A stretch of 24,271 nucleotides of DNA from Oscillospiraceae bacterium (GTDB taxonomy: Bacteria; Bacillota; Clostridia; Oscillospirales; Ruminococcaceae). Within the stretch, counting starts at the first letter, position 1. Each line of letters opens with the position of its first letter. The stretch covers positions 1 through 24,271 of the forward strand of contig CAAGCE010000286.1 in assembly GCA_900768245.1 (NCBI GenBank), written 5' to 3'. Positions 7,518 through 15,641 of this stretch are shown in pieces. Under the pieces are notes generated by a model that did no database searches, was not told where the DNA came from, and worked only from the letters and a program-made list of their open reading frames with translations. The position numbers and the translations under genes are program-made.

Positions 7518-7898
7518 TTATAAAGAGAAGGAGTGGGGAAGCAGCTCGCCTATGGAAAATGCCGAAATTTCGCCGTTTTTGTCTTTGAGGATTATTTTTA
7601 TTTCGGGAGAAAATTCTGCGAGCACCTGCCTGCATATGCCACAGGGAAATGTCAGACCGCCGCCTGAGGAGGTTATGGCGATAGCGGTAAATTCACGGTG
7701 TCCTTCGGAAACAGCTTTGAAAACAGCGGTGCGTTCTGCACAGTTGGTTGCGCCGTATGTGGAATTTTCAATGTTGCAGCCTGTGTAGACCGTTCCGTCA
7801 GCGCAAAGCAGAGCCGCTCCCACATAAAAATGCGAATACGGTGCATATGCGTTTTTCTGTGCTTTTTCGGAAAGCTCAATGAGTTCCTTGTCAGTCAT
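7518..7898 (-). CDS. cdd: Cytidine deaminase
   Basis: This 126-residue zinc enzyme turns cytidine and deoxycytidine into uridine forms for pyrimidine salvage. Zinc ligands are Cys53, Cys86 and Cys89, with the proton shuttle Glu55 in TNCAERTA; PCGICRQ is the second zinc motif. The substrate segment NAYAPYSHFYVGAAL is typical of the small homotetrameric class. ATG 7898 is chosen for AAAGGAG 9 bases upstream; a longer in-frame start at 7934 would overlap the promoter. It lies upstream of the trp promoter on the same strand but has its own promoter. Confidence 0.96.
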   Translation of the reverse strand: MTDKELIELSEKAQKNAYAPYSHFYVGAALLCADGTVYTGCNIENSTYGATNCAERTAVFKAVSEGHREFTAIAITSSGGGLTFPCGICRQVLAEFSPEIKIILKDKNGEISAFSIGELLPHSFSL

Positions 7899-7925
7899 AA
7901 TTATCGCTCCTTTGCTATTATTTAT

Positions 7926-7954
7926 ATTATACACTTTATCTTTTAAAAGCGCAA
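7926..7954 (-). promoter_or_regulatory. Promoter of cdd
   Basis: On the - strand TTGCGC (7954-7949), 17 bases, then TATAAT (7931-7926). The -10 is perfect and the -35 moderate. It is divergent from the aconitase promoter, with about 33 bases between the two -35 boxes. Confidence 0.75.
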
Positions 7955-7986
7955 TTCCCTTTGAAATAAAATTGTTTGATAATTTA

Positions 7987-8015
7987 TTGACAAGGTGAAC
8001 AAAAAAAGGTATAAT
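7987..8015 (+). promoter_or_regulatory. Promoter of the aconitase operon
   Basis: TTGACA (7987-7992), a 17-base spacer and TATAAT (8010-8015) form a perfect consensus pair. Transcription should start near 8022, leaving a leader of about 90 bases. Confidence 0.9.
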
Positions 8016-8038
8016 AAATCTATAATTGTATGCTTAAA

Positions 8039-8083
8039 CGGCACTATGCCGCTGTCTGCATATCCAATGGCGGAGCTTTCCGC
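8039..8083 (+). other. Two tandem hairpins in the aconitase mRNA leader
   Basis: CGGCA-CTA-TGCCG (8039-8051) and GCGGA-GCTT-TCCGC (8070-8083) are two perfect 5-base stems in the untranslated leader. Neither is followed by a run of T, so they are not terminators. The second ends about 16 bases before the ribosome binding site. They could affect stability or bind a regulator; no known riboswitch is recognised. Confidence 0.45.
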
Positions 8084-8112
8084 TCTATTCAGTTATTGAA
8101 AGGATGTTTAGC

Positions 8113-10050
8113 ATGGGACTTACTTTGGCAGAAAAGATCCTCAAGGCTCACGTCGTTGACGGCGAGTTCGTTAAGGGCAAGGAAATCGGTATCAGAATCG
8201 ACCAGACATTAACTCAGGACGCAACAGGTACAATGGCTTATCTCGAATTTGAGGCTATGGGTGTTCCGAGAGTAAAAACAGAACGTTCTGTTGCATACAT
8301 TGACCACAATACACTCCAGTCAGGCTTTGAAAATGCAGACGACCACCGTTTTATCGGCTCGGTTGCAAAGAAGCACGGCATCTATTTTTCACGTCCCGGT
8401 AATGGTATCTGTCATCAGGTACACCTTGAACGTTTCGGCGTTCCGGGCAAAACTCTTATCGGCTCTGACAGCCATACTCCGACAGGCGGCGGCATCGGTA
8501 TGATCGCTATCGGCGCAGGCGGACTTGACGTAGCTGTTGCTATGGGCGGCGGCGCATACTACATTACATATCCTAAGATAGTAAATGTTAAGCTTACAGG
8601 CAAGCTTTCTCCTTGGGTCGCTGCAAAGGACGTTATCCTTGAAGTCCTCAGAAGAATGACTGTTAAGGGCGGCGTTGGCAAGATCATTGAATATACAGGT
8701 GAAGGCGTAAAGACACTCAGCGTTCCTGAACGTGCCACTATTACAAATATGGGTGCAGAGCTTGGCGCAACAACATCTGTTTTCCCTTCCGATGAGATAA
8801 CAAAGCAGTTCCTTAAGGCTCAGAAGAGAGAAGAAGTATGGACAGAGCTTTCAGCTGACCCGGATGCAGTTTATGATGAAACAATTGAAATAAACCTTTC
8901 CGAGCTTGCACCTCTTGCTGCCTGTCCTCATTCTCCTGACAATATCAAGTCAGCAACAGAGTTAAAGGGAATGAAGATAGATCAGGTCTGCATCGGTTCA
9001 TGCACAAACAGCTCACTTATGGATATGATGAAGGTCGCATACATTCTTAAGGGCAAGACTGTTCACCCTGATGTTTCACTTTCTATCGCTCCCGGCTCAA
9101 AGCAGGTGCTCAATATGCTTGCTGAAAACGGTGCTCTTGCAACTATGATCGACGCAGGCGCAAGAATACTTGAAAGCGCATGCGGTCCTTGCATCGGTAT
9201 GGGTCAGTCACCAAACTCAAAGGGTATCTCACTCCGTACATTCAACAGAAACTTTGAAGGACGTTCAGGTACAAAGGACGGTCAGATATATCTTGTATCA
9301 CCTGAGCTTGCTGCACTTTCAGCTATAAACGGCGTTCTTTCCGACCCGAGAGAGCTTGGCGAAATGCCTGAATTCAAGCTTCCCGATGAATTTGTTATCA
9401 ATGATAATATGATAGTTCCTCCTGCTCCTGTTGAGGAAATGGACAAGGTCGAGATCCTCCGTGGACCGAACATCAAGCCTTTCCCTGCAACAAGTCCTCT
9501 TGCAGACAGCATTGACGCAGGCTGCTCACTTAAAGTCGGCGACAACATCACAACTGACCACATTATGCCTGCAGGCGCAAAGATACTTCCGCTCCGTTCA
9601 AATATTCCCGCAATTTCAAAATTCTGCTTCACAGTATGCGATGAAGAATTCCCTGAAAGAGCAGAAAAAATGGGCAAGAGCATTATTGTCGGCGGTGCAA
9701 ACTACGGTCAGGGTTCATCCCGTGAACACGCTGCACTTGCACCTCTCCACCTCGGCGTAAAGGCTGTTCTTGTAAAGAGCTTTGCACGAATCCACCGTTC
9801 AAACCTTATCAATGCAGGTATTCTCCCGCTTACATTTGTAAACGAGGCTGATTACGATAAGATCTCACAGGGCGATGAGCTTGCTCTTGACGGTGTAAGA
9901 AAGGCTGTTGAAGAAGGCAAGTCCGAGCTTACACTCAAAAATAAGACAACAGGTGCGGAAATTCCTGTGCTTTGTGAACTTACAGGCAGAACAAAGGATA
10001 TTATCCTTGCAGGCGGTCTGCTTGACTACACAAGAGAAAGCTTAAAGTAA
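8113..10050 (+). CDS. acn: Aconitate hydratase
   Basis: The 645-residue iron-sulfur enzyme interconverts citrate and isocitrate. The 4Fe-4S ligands are Cys297 (GSCTNSS) and Cys357 and Cys360 (ESACGPCIGMG). The N-terminal domains carry SHTPTGGGIGMIAIGAGG. The C-terminal swivel domain carries TTDHIMPAGAK and GQGSSREHAAL with the catalytic Ser-Arg. It is shorter than the roughly 890-residue AcnA and resembles the compact clostridial form found beside isocitrate dehydrogenase, for example in Clostridium acetobutylicum. ATG 8113 is chosen over ATG 8104 because AAAGGA (8098-8103) is about 9 bases away from the former and touches the latter. It heads a + strand run that reaches icd and rex. The symbol acn is generic. 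Confidence 0.96.
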   Translation: MGLTLAEKILKAHVVDGEFVKGKEIGIRIDQTLTQDATGTMAYLEFEAMGVPRVKTERSVAYIDHNTLQSGFENADDHRFIGSVAKKHGIYFSRPGNGICHQVHLERFGVPGKTLIGSDSHTPTGGGIGMIAIGAGGLDVAVAMGGGAYYITYPKIVNVKLTGKLSPWVAAKDVILEVLRRMTVKGGVGKIIEYTGEGVKTLSVPERATITNMGAELGATTSVFPSDEITKQFLKAQKREEVWTELSADPDAVYDETIEINLSELAPLAACPHSPDNIKSATELKGMKIDQVCIGSCTNSSLMDMMKVAYILKGKTVHPDVSLSIAPGSKQVLNMLAENGALATMIDAGARILESACGPCIGMGQSPNSKGISLRTFNRNFEGRSGTKDGQIYLVSPELAALSAINGVLSDPRELGEMPEFKLPDEFVINDNMIVPPAPVEEMDKVEILRGPNIKPFPATSPLADSIDAGCSLKVGDNITTDHIMPAGAKILPLRSNIPAISKFCFTVCDEEFPERAEKMGKSIIVGGANYGQGSSREHAALAPLHLGVKAVLVKSFARIHRSNLINAGILPLTFVNEADYDKISQGDELALDGVRKAVEEGKSELTLKNKTTGAEIPVLCELTGRTKDIILAGGLLDYTRESLK

Positions 10051-10051
10051 A

Positions 10052-10486
10052 ATGTGCTCATCAAGATGCGGCAAGCTGTGCGGCGAGTGCTCTCATAAAG
10101 AGGAATACGGCTGCGCAGGCTGCATTAATATTACCGACGGCTACTGGGGAAGCAAATGCGAGATAAAGGAATGCTGCGAGGGCAGAAAGCTTGAACATTG
10201 CGGACTTTGCAAAGAGTTTCCCTGCGAAATGCTCCGTGAATTTTGCTATGACAAAGAAACAGGCGATGACGGAGAAAGGCTGATGAACTGCAAAAAATGG
10301 GCAGATGAAAAGCGTGAAGAAACCGAAAAGGTCATAAAAAGAGTGCTGCTGGGTGTTTCGCTCGGCGGTATCGCAGGTGTGATGATCGGTGAGATGCAGG
10401 GTGCTGTCGCTGCCTTTGTTATAGTCGGGATAGTGGTTGGAGCAGGTGTTGCTGCAATGCTTACGGCGAATAACAGAAAGAGGTGA
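10052..10486 (+). CDS. Cysteine-rich DUF3795-like protein with membrane tail
   Basis: The 144-residue protein has no known function. Residues 1-75 hold about 14 cysteines in a pattern like DUF3795 proteins (CGKLCGEC, YGCAGC, CGLCKEFPC), which suggests zinc or iron-sulfur binding. Residues 98-138 form two hydrophobic segments rich in Gly, Ala and Val, so the Cys domain is probably held at the membrane. The start lies one base after the aconitase stop with only a weak ribosome binding site (AGAAAG), which implies translational coupling. Its stop overlaps a possible GTG start of the next gene. Placement between aconitase and isocitrate dehydrogenase could hint at metal-centre care, but that is a guess. 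Confidence 0.8.
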   Translation: MCSSRCGKLCGECSHKEEYGCAGCINITDGYWGSKCEIKECCEGRKLEHCGLCKEFPCEMLREFCYDKETGDDGERLMNCKKWADEKREETEKVIKRVLLGVSLGGIAGVMIGEMQGAVAAFVIVGIVVGAGVAAMLTANNRKR

Positions 10487-10491
10487 CAGCT

Positions 10492-11256
10492 GTGGAAAGG
10501 CTTTGTGAAAAACGTCCTCTGAGTGCAAATGCACTGAAATATATTGCGGTCATCGCTATGGTTATCGACCATATTGGCTGGGCTTGGGTCCCGACTGCGT
10601 CTGTTTTGGGTCAGCTTATGCATCTGATAGGGCGATTTACCGCTCCCATAATGTGCTTTTTCATTGCCGAGGGTTACTATCATACCCGTGATGTGAACAA
10701 GTACCTTAAAAGGCTTTTTGTTTTTGCGCTTATCTCACATTTTCCCTTTGCCTTTGCAGAGGGTGTTCAAAGTAAGCCGATATGGACAGAAAACGGAAGT
10801 ATTCATTTTAATGAAGAGCTGTTTTTGTCCTCGACAGGTGTCATATTCACGCTGTTTCTCGGTCTTATGGCATTAAAAATATGGCAGACGGAAGAGAATA
10901 AAACAAAAAAGATACTTGCGGTCGCTGCCATATGCTTTGTTTCAACTGTGGGCGACTGGATGTTTTTTGCGGTATTATGGGTGCTCGGCTTCGGTATTTA
11001 TCACGGCAATTTTAAAAAACAGCTTTTGTTTTATTATATGGTTGCCTGTGCGGAGTTCCTTTTTATTATCGCTTTTTCGGGAAGTACGCCGATGCGGTAT
11101 TATGTATGGCAGGCAGGGATTTTCCTTGCTCCGCTGTGGCTTCTGCTTTATAACGGTGAACGTGGCAGAGGCGGCAAATTCAATAAATGGTTCTTCTATA
11201 TTTTCTATCCTGCGCACTTGGTTGTGATAGGTATTCTGAAATGGTATATATTATAA
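10492..11256 (+). CDS. TraX-family integral membrane protein
   Basis: This 254-residue protein has about seven hydrophobic segments. The family signature is at the N-terminus: LKYIAVIAMVIDHIGW, then LMHLIGRFTAPIMCFFIAEGY and HTRDVNKYLKRLFVF. TraX of plasmid F acetylates pilin. Chromosomal Firmicute members are distant acyltransferase-like proteins with no settled role, and nothing here points to conjugation. GTG 10492 is preferred because AGAGG lies 8 bases upstream; GTG 10483 overlaps the previous stop and is too close to that site. Its stop is 15 bases from the icd start, so it is part of the same transcript. Confidence 0.85.
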   Translation: MERLCEKRPLSANALKYIAVIAMVIDHIGWAWVPTASVLGQLMHLIGRFTAPIMCFFIAEGYYHTRDVNKYLKRLFVFALISHFPFAFAEGVQSKPIWTENGSIHFNEELFLSSTGVIFTLFLGLMALKIWQTEENKTKKILAVAAICFVSTVGDWMFFAVLWVLGFGIYHGNFKKQLLFYYMVACAEFLFIIAFSGSTPMRYYVWQAGIFLAPLWLLLYNGERGRGGKFNKWFFYIFYPAHLVVIGILKWYIL

Positions 11257-11271
11257 ATGGAGGTAAAACCA

Positions 11272-12486
11272 ATGGCTGAGAAAATCAAAATGACTACCCC
11301 TCTCGTCGAAATGGACGGCGACGAAATGACCAGGATCATCTGGAAAATGATAAAGGATATTCTTATTCTTCCTTATGTTGACCTTAACACGGAATATTAC
11401 GATCTCGGACTTGTTCACAGAAATGAGACTAACGATCAGGTCACATTTGATTCTGCTGAGGCTACAAAGAAATACGGAGTTGCTGTAAAGTGTGCAACAA
11501 TCACTCCTAACGCTGCCCGTATGCCTGAATACAACCTCAAGGAAATGTGGAAATCCCCTAACGGTACTATCAGAGCTATCCTCGACGGTACAGTTTTCCG
11601 TACACCTATCATTGTAAAGGGTATCACTCCGTACATCCCGACCTGGACAAAGCCTATCACTATCGCACGTCACGCATACGGCGATGTTTACAAGAACACG
11701 GAGCTTCGTGTTGAAGAGGGCGCAAAGGCTGAACTCGTTGTAACAAAGAAAGACGGCACAGAGGAACGTTCCCTCATTCACGAATTTAAGGGCACAGACG
11801 GTATCATTCAGGGACTTCATAACACAGACAAGTCTATCTCCAGCTTTGCGAGAGCCTGCTTCAATTTCGCTGTCGATACAAAGCAGGATCTTTGGTTCGC
11901 AACAAAGGATACTATTTCAAAGAAGTATGACCACCGCTTCAAGGACATCTTTGCTGAAATTTATGAAAATGAATACAAGACAAAGTTTGAAGAGCTTGGA
12001 ATCGAATATTTCTACACACTTATCGACGATGCGGTTGCAAGAGTTATCCGTTCAAACGGCGGTTACATCTGGGCATGCAAGAACTATGACGGCGATGTTA
12101 TGTCCGATATGGTCGCAACAGCTTACGGCAGCCTTGCTATGATGACATCAGTACTTGTTTCTCCTGACGGAGTTTATGAGTATGAAGCTGCTCACGGTAC
12201 AGTTCAGCGTCATTACTACAAGCATCTCAAGGGTGAAAAGACATCAACAAACAGCGTTGCAACTATCTTTGCATGGTCAGGCGCACTCAGAAAAAGAGGC
12301 GAGCTTGACAAGAACGAGGCACTTATGAAGTATGCCGACAATCTTGAAAAGGCTACTATCCGGACAATTGAAGACGGTGTTATGACAGGCGATCTGGCTG
12401 CACTTTCCTCAATTCCGAACAAGAAGACTGTTGATACAGAAGCATTCCTTGTTGCCGTAAACGAGCGTCTTGCAAAGCTTATGTAA
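11272..12486 (+). CDS. icd: NADP-dependent isocitrate dehydrogenase
   Basis: The 404-residue enzyme oxidises isocitrate to 2-oxoglutarate and CO2 while making NADPH. It is of the homodimeric, eukaryote-like type: PLVEMDGDEMTRIIWKMIK at the N-terminus, LNTEYYDLGLVHRNET, GTIRAILDGTVFRTPI, and the C-terminal YEAAHGTVQRHYYKH. This differs from the E. coli-type Icd. ATG 11272 is used because GGAGG (11259-11263) precedes it by 8 bases; ATG 11257 would start inside that site. With aconitase it completes the citrate to 2-oxoglutarate branch for glutamate synthesis. No citrate synthase is present in the window. Confidence 0.95.
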   Translation: MAEKIKMTTPLVEMDGDEMTRIIWKMIKDILILPYVDLNTEYYDLGLVHRNETNDQVTFDSAEATKKYGVAVKCATITPNAARMPEYNLKEMWKSPNGTIRAILDGTVFRTPIIVKGITPYIPTWTKPITIARHAYGDVYKNTELRVEEGAKAELVVTKKDGTEERSLIHEFKGTDGIIQGLHNTDKSISSFARACFNFAVDTKQDLWFATKDTISKKYDHRFKDIFAEIYENEYKTKFEELGIEYFYTLIDDAVARVIRSNGGYIWACKNYDGDVMSDMVATAYGSLAMMTSVLVSPDGVYEYEAAHGTVQRHYYKHLKGEKTSTNSVATIFAWSGALRKRGELDKNEALMKYADNLEKATIRTIEDGVMTGDLAALSSIPNKKTVDTEAFLVAVNERLAKLM

Positions 12487-12522
12487 AAAATTGTTTCTAT
12501 GGTCAGATAGGGAGAAATGAAA

Positions 12523-13182
12523 ATGCCTAAAACAAAAAAATCAGGGATCTCAACATCGGTCATAAAGCGTCTTCCGAGATATTACCGTTTTATCGGTGAG
12601 CTTATCAAGCAGGGAGTGGTAAGAAGTTCTTCGGGTGATCTTGCTGAAAAAATGTCACTTACAGCGTCGCAGATAAGACAGGATCTTAACTGCTTCGGCG
12701 GCTTCGGTCAGCAGGGATATGGTTATAATCTTGTTGAACTGCGTGAGGAGATAGGCAAGATACTCGGCGTGGATCAGGGGTATAAAACTGTGCTTTTTGG
12801 TGCAGGAAACCTTGGTAAAGCTATTGCCACCCATATGAATTTTTCGGAATACGGCTGTGATCTTGTTGGTATTTTTGACAGCGACCTGCGCAAGGAAAAT
12901 GAAAAGGTCGCCGATCTGAATATTATGCCTATCGGAAAGCTTGAAGAGTTTTTTGAAGCTGTTCATCCGCAGATAGCTATCCTCTGTATACCGAAATCAT
13001 CGGCGCAGGAGCTTGCGGATAAGCTTATTTCCCTCGGCATAAAGGCATTCTGGAATTTCAGCCACTATGACCTTAAGGTTACTCATAAGGATATTGTCGT
13101 TGAGAATGTTCATCTCGGTGACAGCATTATGATGCTTTCTTACAGCCTTACCAATTCACATAAAGATGATGAGGAAGAATAA
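12523..13182 (+). CDS. rex: Redox-sensing transcriptional repressor Rex
   Basis: The 219-residue repressor senses the NADH/NAD+ ratio and releases DNA when NADH is high. Residues 10-80 are the winged helix (VIKRLPRYYRFIGEL, LTASQIRQDLNCFGGFGQQGYGY). Residues from about 88 are a Rossmann fold with the dinucleotide loop FGAGNLGKA at 92-100. The C-terminal domain-swap helix is present. ATG 12523 is preferred over 12517 because AGGGAG (12509-12514) lies 8 bases before it and only 2 before the other. It ends the aconitase/icd run, 36 bases after icd. I found no clear TTGTTAA-N4-TTAACAA operator within the window. Confidence 0.95.
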   Translation: MPKTKKSGISTSVIKRLPRYYRFIGELIKQGVVRSSSGDLAEKMSLTASQIRQDLNCFGGFGQQGYGYNLVELREEIGKILGVDQGYKTVLFGAGNLGKAIATHMNFSEYGCDLVGIFDSDLRKENEKVADLNIMPIGKLEEFFEAVHPQIAILCIPKSSAQELADKLISLGIKAFWNFSHYDLKVTHKDIVVENVHLGDSIMMLSYSLTNSHKDDEEE

Positions 13183-13201
13183 GGCAGCTTTCTGAATTAT
13201 C

Positions 13202-13258
13202 GGGTGAAAAATATTGCTTGGGACTTGTGCTCAAAGTGTGTTTTTCACCTTGTTTTTA
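13202..13258 (+). terminator. Terminator after rex
   Basis: GGTGAAAA (13203-13210) pairs with TTTTTCACC (13241-13249). The tail is TTGTTTTTATG. The loop is long, about 30 bases, with possible inner pairing. It separates the aconitase-rex run from the ior operon. Confidence 0.65.
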
Positions 13259-13338
13259 TGTAATATGACTAAAAATATGTTATTTATGGTGCAAAAAACA
13301 TAAATTTTTTTAAAAGACTTCCATTTATACTGTTTGTG

Positions 13339-13347
13339 TGGTATAAT
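13339..13347 (+). promoter_or_regulatory. Extended -10 promoter of the ior operon
   Basis: TGGTATAAT is an extended -10 element with a perfect TATAAT (13342-13347). The -35 position (13318-13324) reads CTTCCAT, a weak match, which suggests dependence on an activator or on the extended -10. Start of RNA is expected near 13354. Confidence 0.65.
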
Positions 13348-13365
13348 AAAGTGTATTTTTAAGCT

Positions 13366-13387
13366 TGCTGCCATTTGCGGCACAGCA
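13366..13387 (+). other. Leader hairpin upstream of iorA
   Basis: TGCTGCC and GGCACAGCA form a 7-pair stem with a two-base bulge and a six-base loop, about 12 bases after the expected RNA start. No T-run follows. It could stabilise the 5' end. Confidence 0.4.
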
Positions 13388-13419
13388 GGTTATAGTATTT
13401 TTGAAAGGGATAATTGTAT

Positions 13420-15147
13420 ATGAAAAAGCTTATGCTTGGTAATGACGCTTTCGCAAGAGGGCTTTATGAGGCAGGCGTTACGGTAGCTTCAAGCTATCCG
13501 GGAACACCATCTACCGAAATTACAGAATGTGTTGCAAAGTATGACGAGGTCTATGCCGAATGGGCGCCGAATGAAAAGGTCGCAATGGAAGTTGCTCTCG
13601 GTGCATCTATCGCAGGCTCACGCTCATTCTGCGCAATGAAGCACGTTGGTCTTAACGTTGCGGCTGACCCGCTTTACACAGCTTCTTATACAGGTGTGAA
13701 CGCAGGTATGGTAATTGCCGTTGCAGACGACCCCGGTATGCATTCTTCACAGAATGAACAGGATTCACGTCACCATGCTATCGCATCAAAGGTAATGATG
13801 ATAGAGCCTTCCGATTCAGGCGAATGTAAGGAATTTGTAAAGAAAGCATATGACCTCTCCGAACAGTTCGATACACCTGTTATCGTTCGTATGTGTACAA
13901 GAGTTGCTCACTCACAGTCAAGCGTTGAGCTTTGCGACAGAGTTGAACCTGCACAGAAGGAATATGTAAAGAACGCTCAGAAATATGTTATGGTGCCTGC
14001 AAATGCAAGGATCAGACACCCATTCGTTGAAGAACGTACTGAAAAAATACGTCAGTATGCCGAAACCTCCGATATGAATAAGGTCATCGACAACGGCGGT
14101 GAGATCGGTATCATCACAAGCGGCATCTCATATCAGTATGCAAGAGAAGCTATGGGCAAAAATGCTTCATACCTTAAGCTTGGTATCGTAAATCCGCTCC
14201 CTGTTGACCTTATTAAGAATTTCTGTGCAAAATATAAAAAAGTATACGTTATTGAAGAGCTTGATGATATTATCGAGACACATTGCCGCAAGCTTGGTCT
14301 TGATGTAACAGGCAAGGAGCTTTTCGGTTACATAGGTGAATTTTCTCAGGCTGTCGTTGCAGAAAAGCTTCTCGGAAAGAAGAATGAGTGCGTTTCATTC
14401 CCTGAAACTGTTCCGGGCAGACCTCCTGTTATGTGTGCAGGCTGTCCGCACAGAGGTCTGTTCTACTGCCTCTCAAAAAATAAGATCCGTGTATCGGGCG
14501 ACATCGGCTGTTATACTCTCGGTGCATCTGCTCCGCTCAGTTCGATCGATACAACTATCTGTATGGGTGCATCGATCTCAGCACTTCACGGTATGAACAA
14601 GGCAAGAGGAGCTGAATATGAGCAGTCCACAGTTGCGGTCATCGGCGACTCAACATTTATGCACAGCGGTATGACAGGTCTTGTCAATATAGCATATAAC
14701 GCAACAAACTCTACCGTTATTATCCTTGATAACTCTATCACAGGTATGACAGGTCATCAGCAGAACCCTACAACAGGCAAAAACCTTAAGGGTGACCCTG
14801 CCGCAGCTGTTAATCTTGAACAGCTCTGCAAGGCTATCGGCATAAAGAGAGTAAGAGTTGTTGACCCGTATAATCTTGCTGAAACAGAAGCTGCCATTAA
14901 GGAAGAGCTTGCAGTTGCAGAACCTTCTGTAATCATTTCAAGACGTCCGTGCGCACTTCTTAAATATGTTAAGCATGATCCTCCTCTCAAGGTTGCAAAC
15001 GATAAATGCAAGGGCTGCAAGATGTGTCTGAAGCTTGGCTGTCCTGCTATTTCCGTTAAGAACGGCAAGGCATTTATTGAGCATACTCAGTGTGTAGGCT
15101 GCGGAATCTGTACAGAAGTCTGCAAGTTTGACGCTATCGAAAAGTAA
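13420..15147 (+). CDS. iorA: Indolepyruvate ferredoxin oxidoreductase, alpha subunit
   Basis: The 575-residue thiamine-diphosphate enzyme subunit interconverts aryl-pyruvates and aryl-acetyl-CoA using ferredoxin. The N-terminal half is the pyrimidine-binding domain (VASSYPGTPSTEI). The thiamine-binding motif runs from GDS at 409 to ILDN at 438. The C-terminus holds two 4Fe-4S clusters: Cys530, 533, 536 and 541 (with a CX4CP ending) and Cys558, 561, 564 and 568. ATG 13420 has AAAGGGA 9 bases upstream. Its partner iorB is not adjacent: a membrane-protein gene lies between them. In a fermenting gut or rumen anaerobe it may run in either direction. Confidence 0.95.
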   Translation: MKKLMLGNDAFARGLYEAGVTVASSYPGTPSTEITECVAKYDEVYAEWAPNEKVAMEVALGASIAGSRSFCAMKHVGLNVAADPLYTASYTGVNAGMVIAVADDPGMHSSQNEQDSRHHAIASKVMMIEPSDSGECKEFVKKAYDLSEQFDTPVIVRMCTRVAHSQSSVELCDRVEPAQKEYVKNAQKYVMVPANARIRHPFVEERTEKIRQYAETSDMNKVIDNGGEIGIITSGISYQYAREAMGKNASYLKLGIVNPLPVDLIKNFCAKYKKVYVIEELDDIIETHCRKLGLDVTGKELFGYIGEFSQAVVAEKLLGKKNECVSFPETVPGRPPVMCAGCPHRGLFYCLSKNKIRVSGDIGCYTLGASAPLSSIDTTICMGASISALHGMNKARGAEYEQSTVAVIGDSTFMHSGMTGLVNIAYNATNSTVIILDNSITGMTGHQQNPTTGKNLKGDPAAAVNLEQLCKAIGIKRVRVVDPYNLAETEAAIKEELAVAEPSVIISRRPCALLKYVKHDPPLKVANDKCKGCKMCLKLGCPAISVKNGKAFIEHTQCVGCGICTEVCKFDAIEK

Positions 15148-15161
15148 GGAGAGCTCACCCA

Positions 15162-15629
15162 ATGAACAGCACGACTGACATAAATGCAGAGGAATCGGCA
15201 GCAGTTTCCGTTATAAAATGTGTAATTGGAGCTGTGCTCGGTTCAATACCTTCAATGATACTTATGGTGGTTCTCGGAAAGGTCGGGTATCTTGCATCAA
15301 TATGCGGATTTTTTATGATATTCGGTCAGATGTACGCCTGTGACTTCTTTACAAGGAAAAGCACACAGATAAATGTTGAAACTGCTCTTGTGATATGCGT
15401 GATCGTAATGGCTGCGGCTGTTTATGTATGCGAGAGGATGATCTGGGCGTGGGAGCTTAAAGACGCTGAAGCTTCGGGAGCGGCATCATTTTCTTACTGC
15501 TTCCTGAATTTTGGCAGGCTTGCTGAACAGTTGGATATAGAATATGAATTTTTATCGGCTCTTATAAAAAGCTATGTATTTGCGGCTATCGGTGCGGTTG
15601 CAGGATATTTTAAGTTCGCAAAGAAATAA
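15162..15629 (+). CDS. Unknown membrane protein between iorA and iorB
   Basis: I do not recognise this 155-residue protein. It has about four hydrophobic segments, near residues 18-36, 40-60, 74-92 and 130-150, with a charged stretch (ERMIWAWELKDAEA) after the third. GGAGAG lies 10 bases before the ATG. It starts 14 bases after iorA and ends 12 bases before iorB, so it must be co-transcribed and probably co-translated with both subunits. Possible roles include arylacetate or aromatic amino acid movement, or anchoring the oxidoreductase near the membrane. Neither is shown by the sequence. Confidence 0.85.
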   Translation: MNSTTDINAEESAAVSVIKCVIGAVLGSIPSMILMVVLGKVGYLASICGFFMIFGQMYACDFFTRKSTQINVETALVICVIVMAAAVYVCERMIWAWELKDAEASGAASFSYCFLNFGRLAEQLDIEYEFLSALIKSYVFAAIGAVAGYFKFAKK

Positions 15630-15641
15630 AGGAGATTTTTT

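Noticed and set aside
7955..8010. Possible Rex operator near the aconitase promoter (TTGTTTGATAATTTATTGACAA and TTGACAAGGTGAACAA)
   Set aside because: The half-sites do not match TTGTTAA-N4-TTAACAA in spacing or sequence. They are AT-rich promoter DNA and I would be forcing the fit.
10492..11256. TraX-like gene as evidence of a conjugative element
   Set aside because: Chromosomal TraX-like proteins are common in Firmicutes. No relaxase, type IV secretion or integrase gene is nearby and the gene is within a metabolic run.
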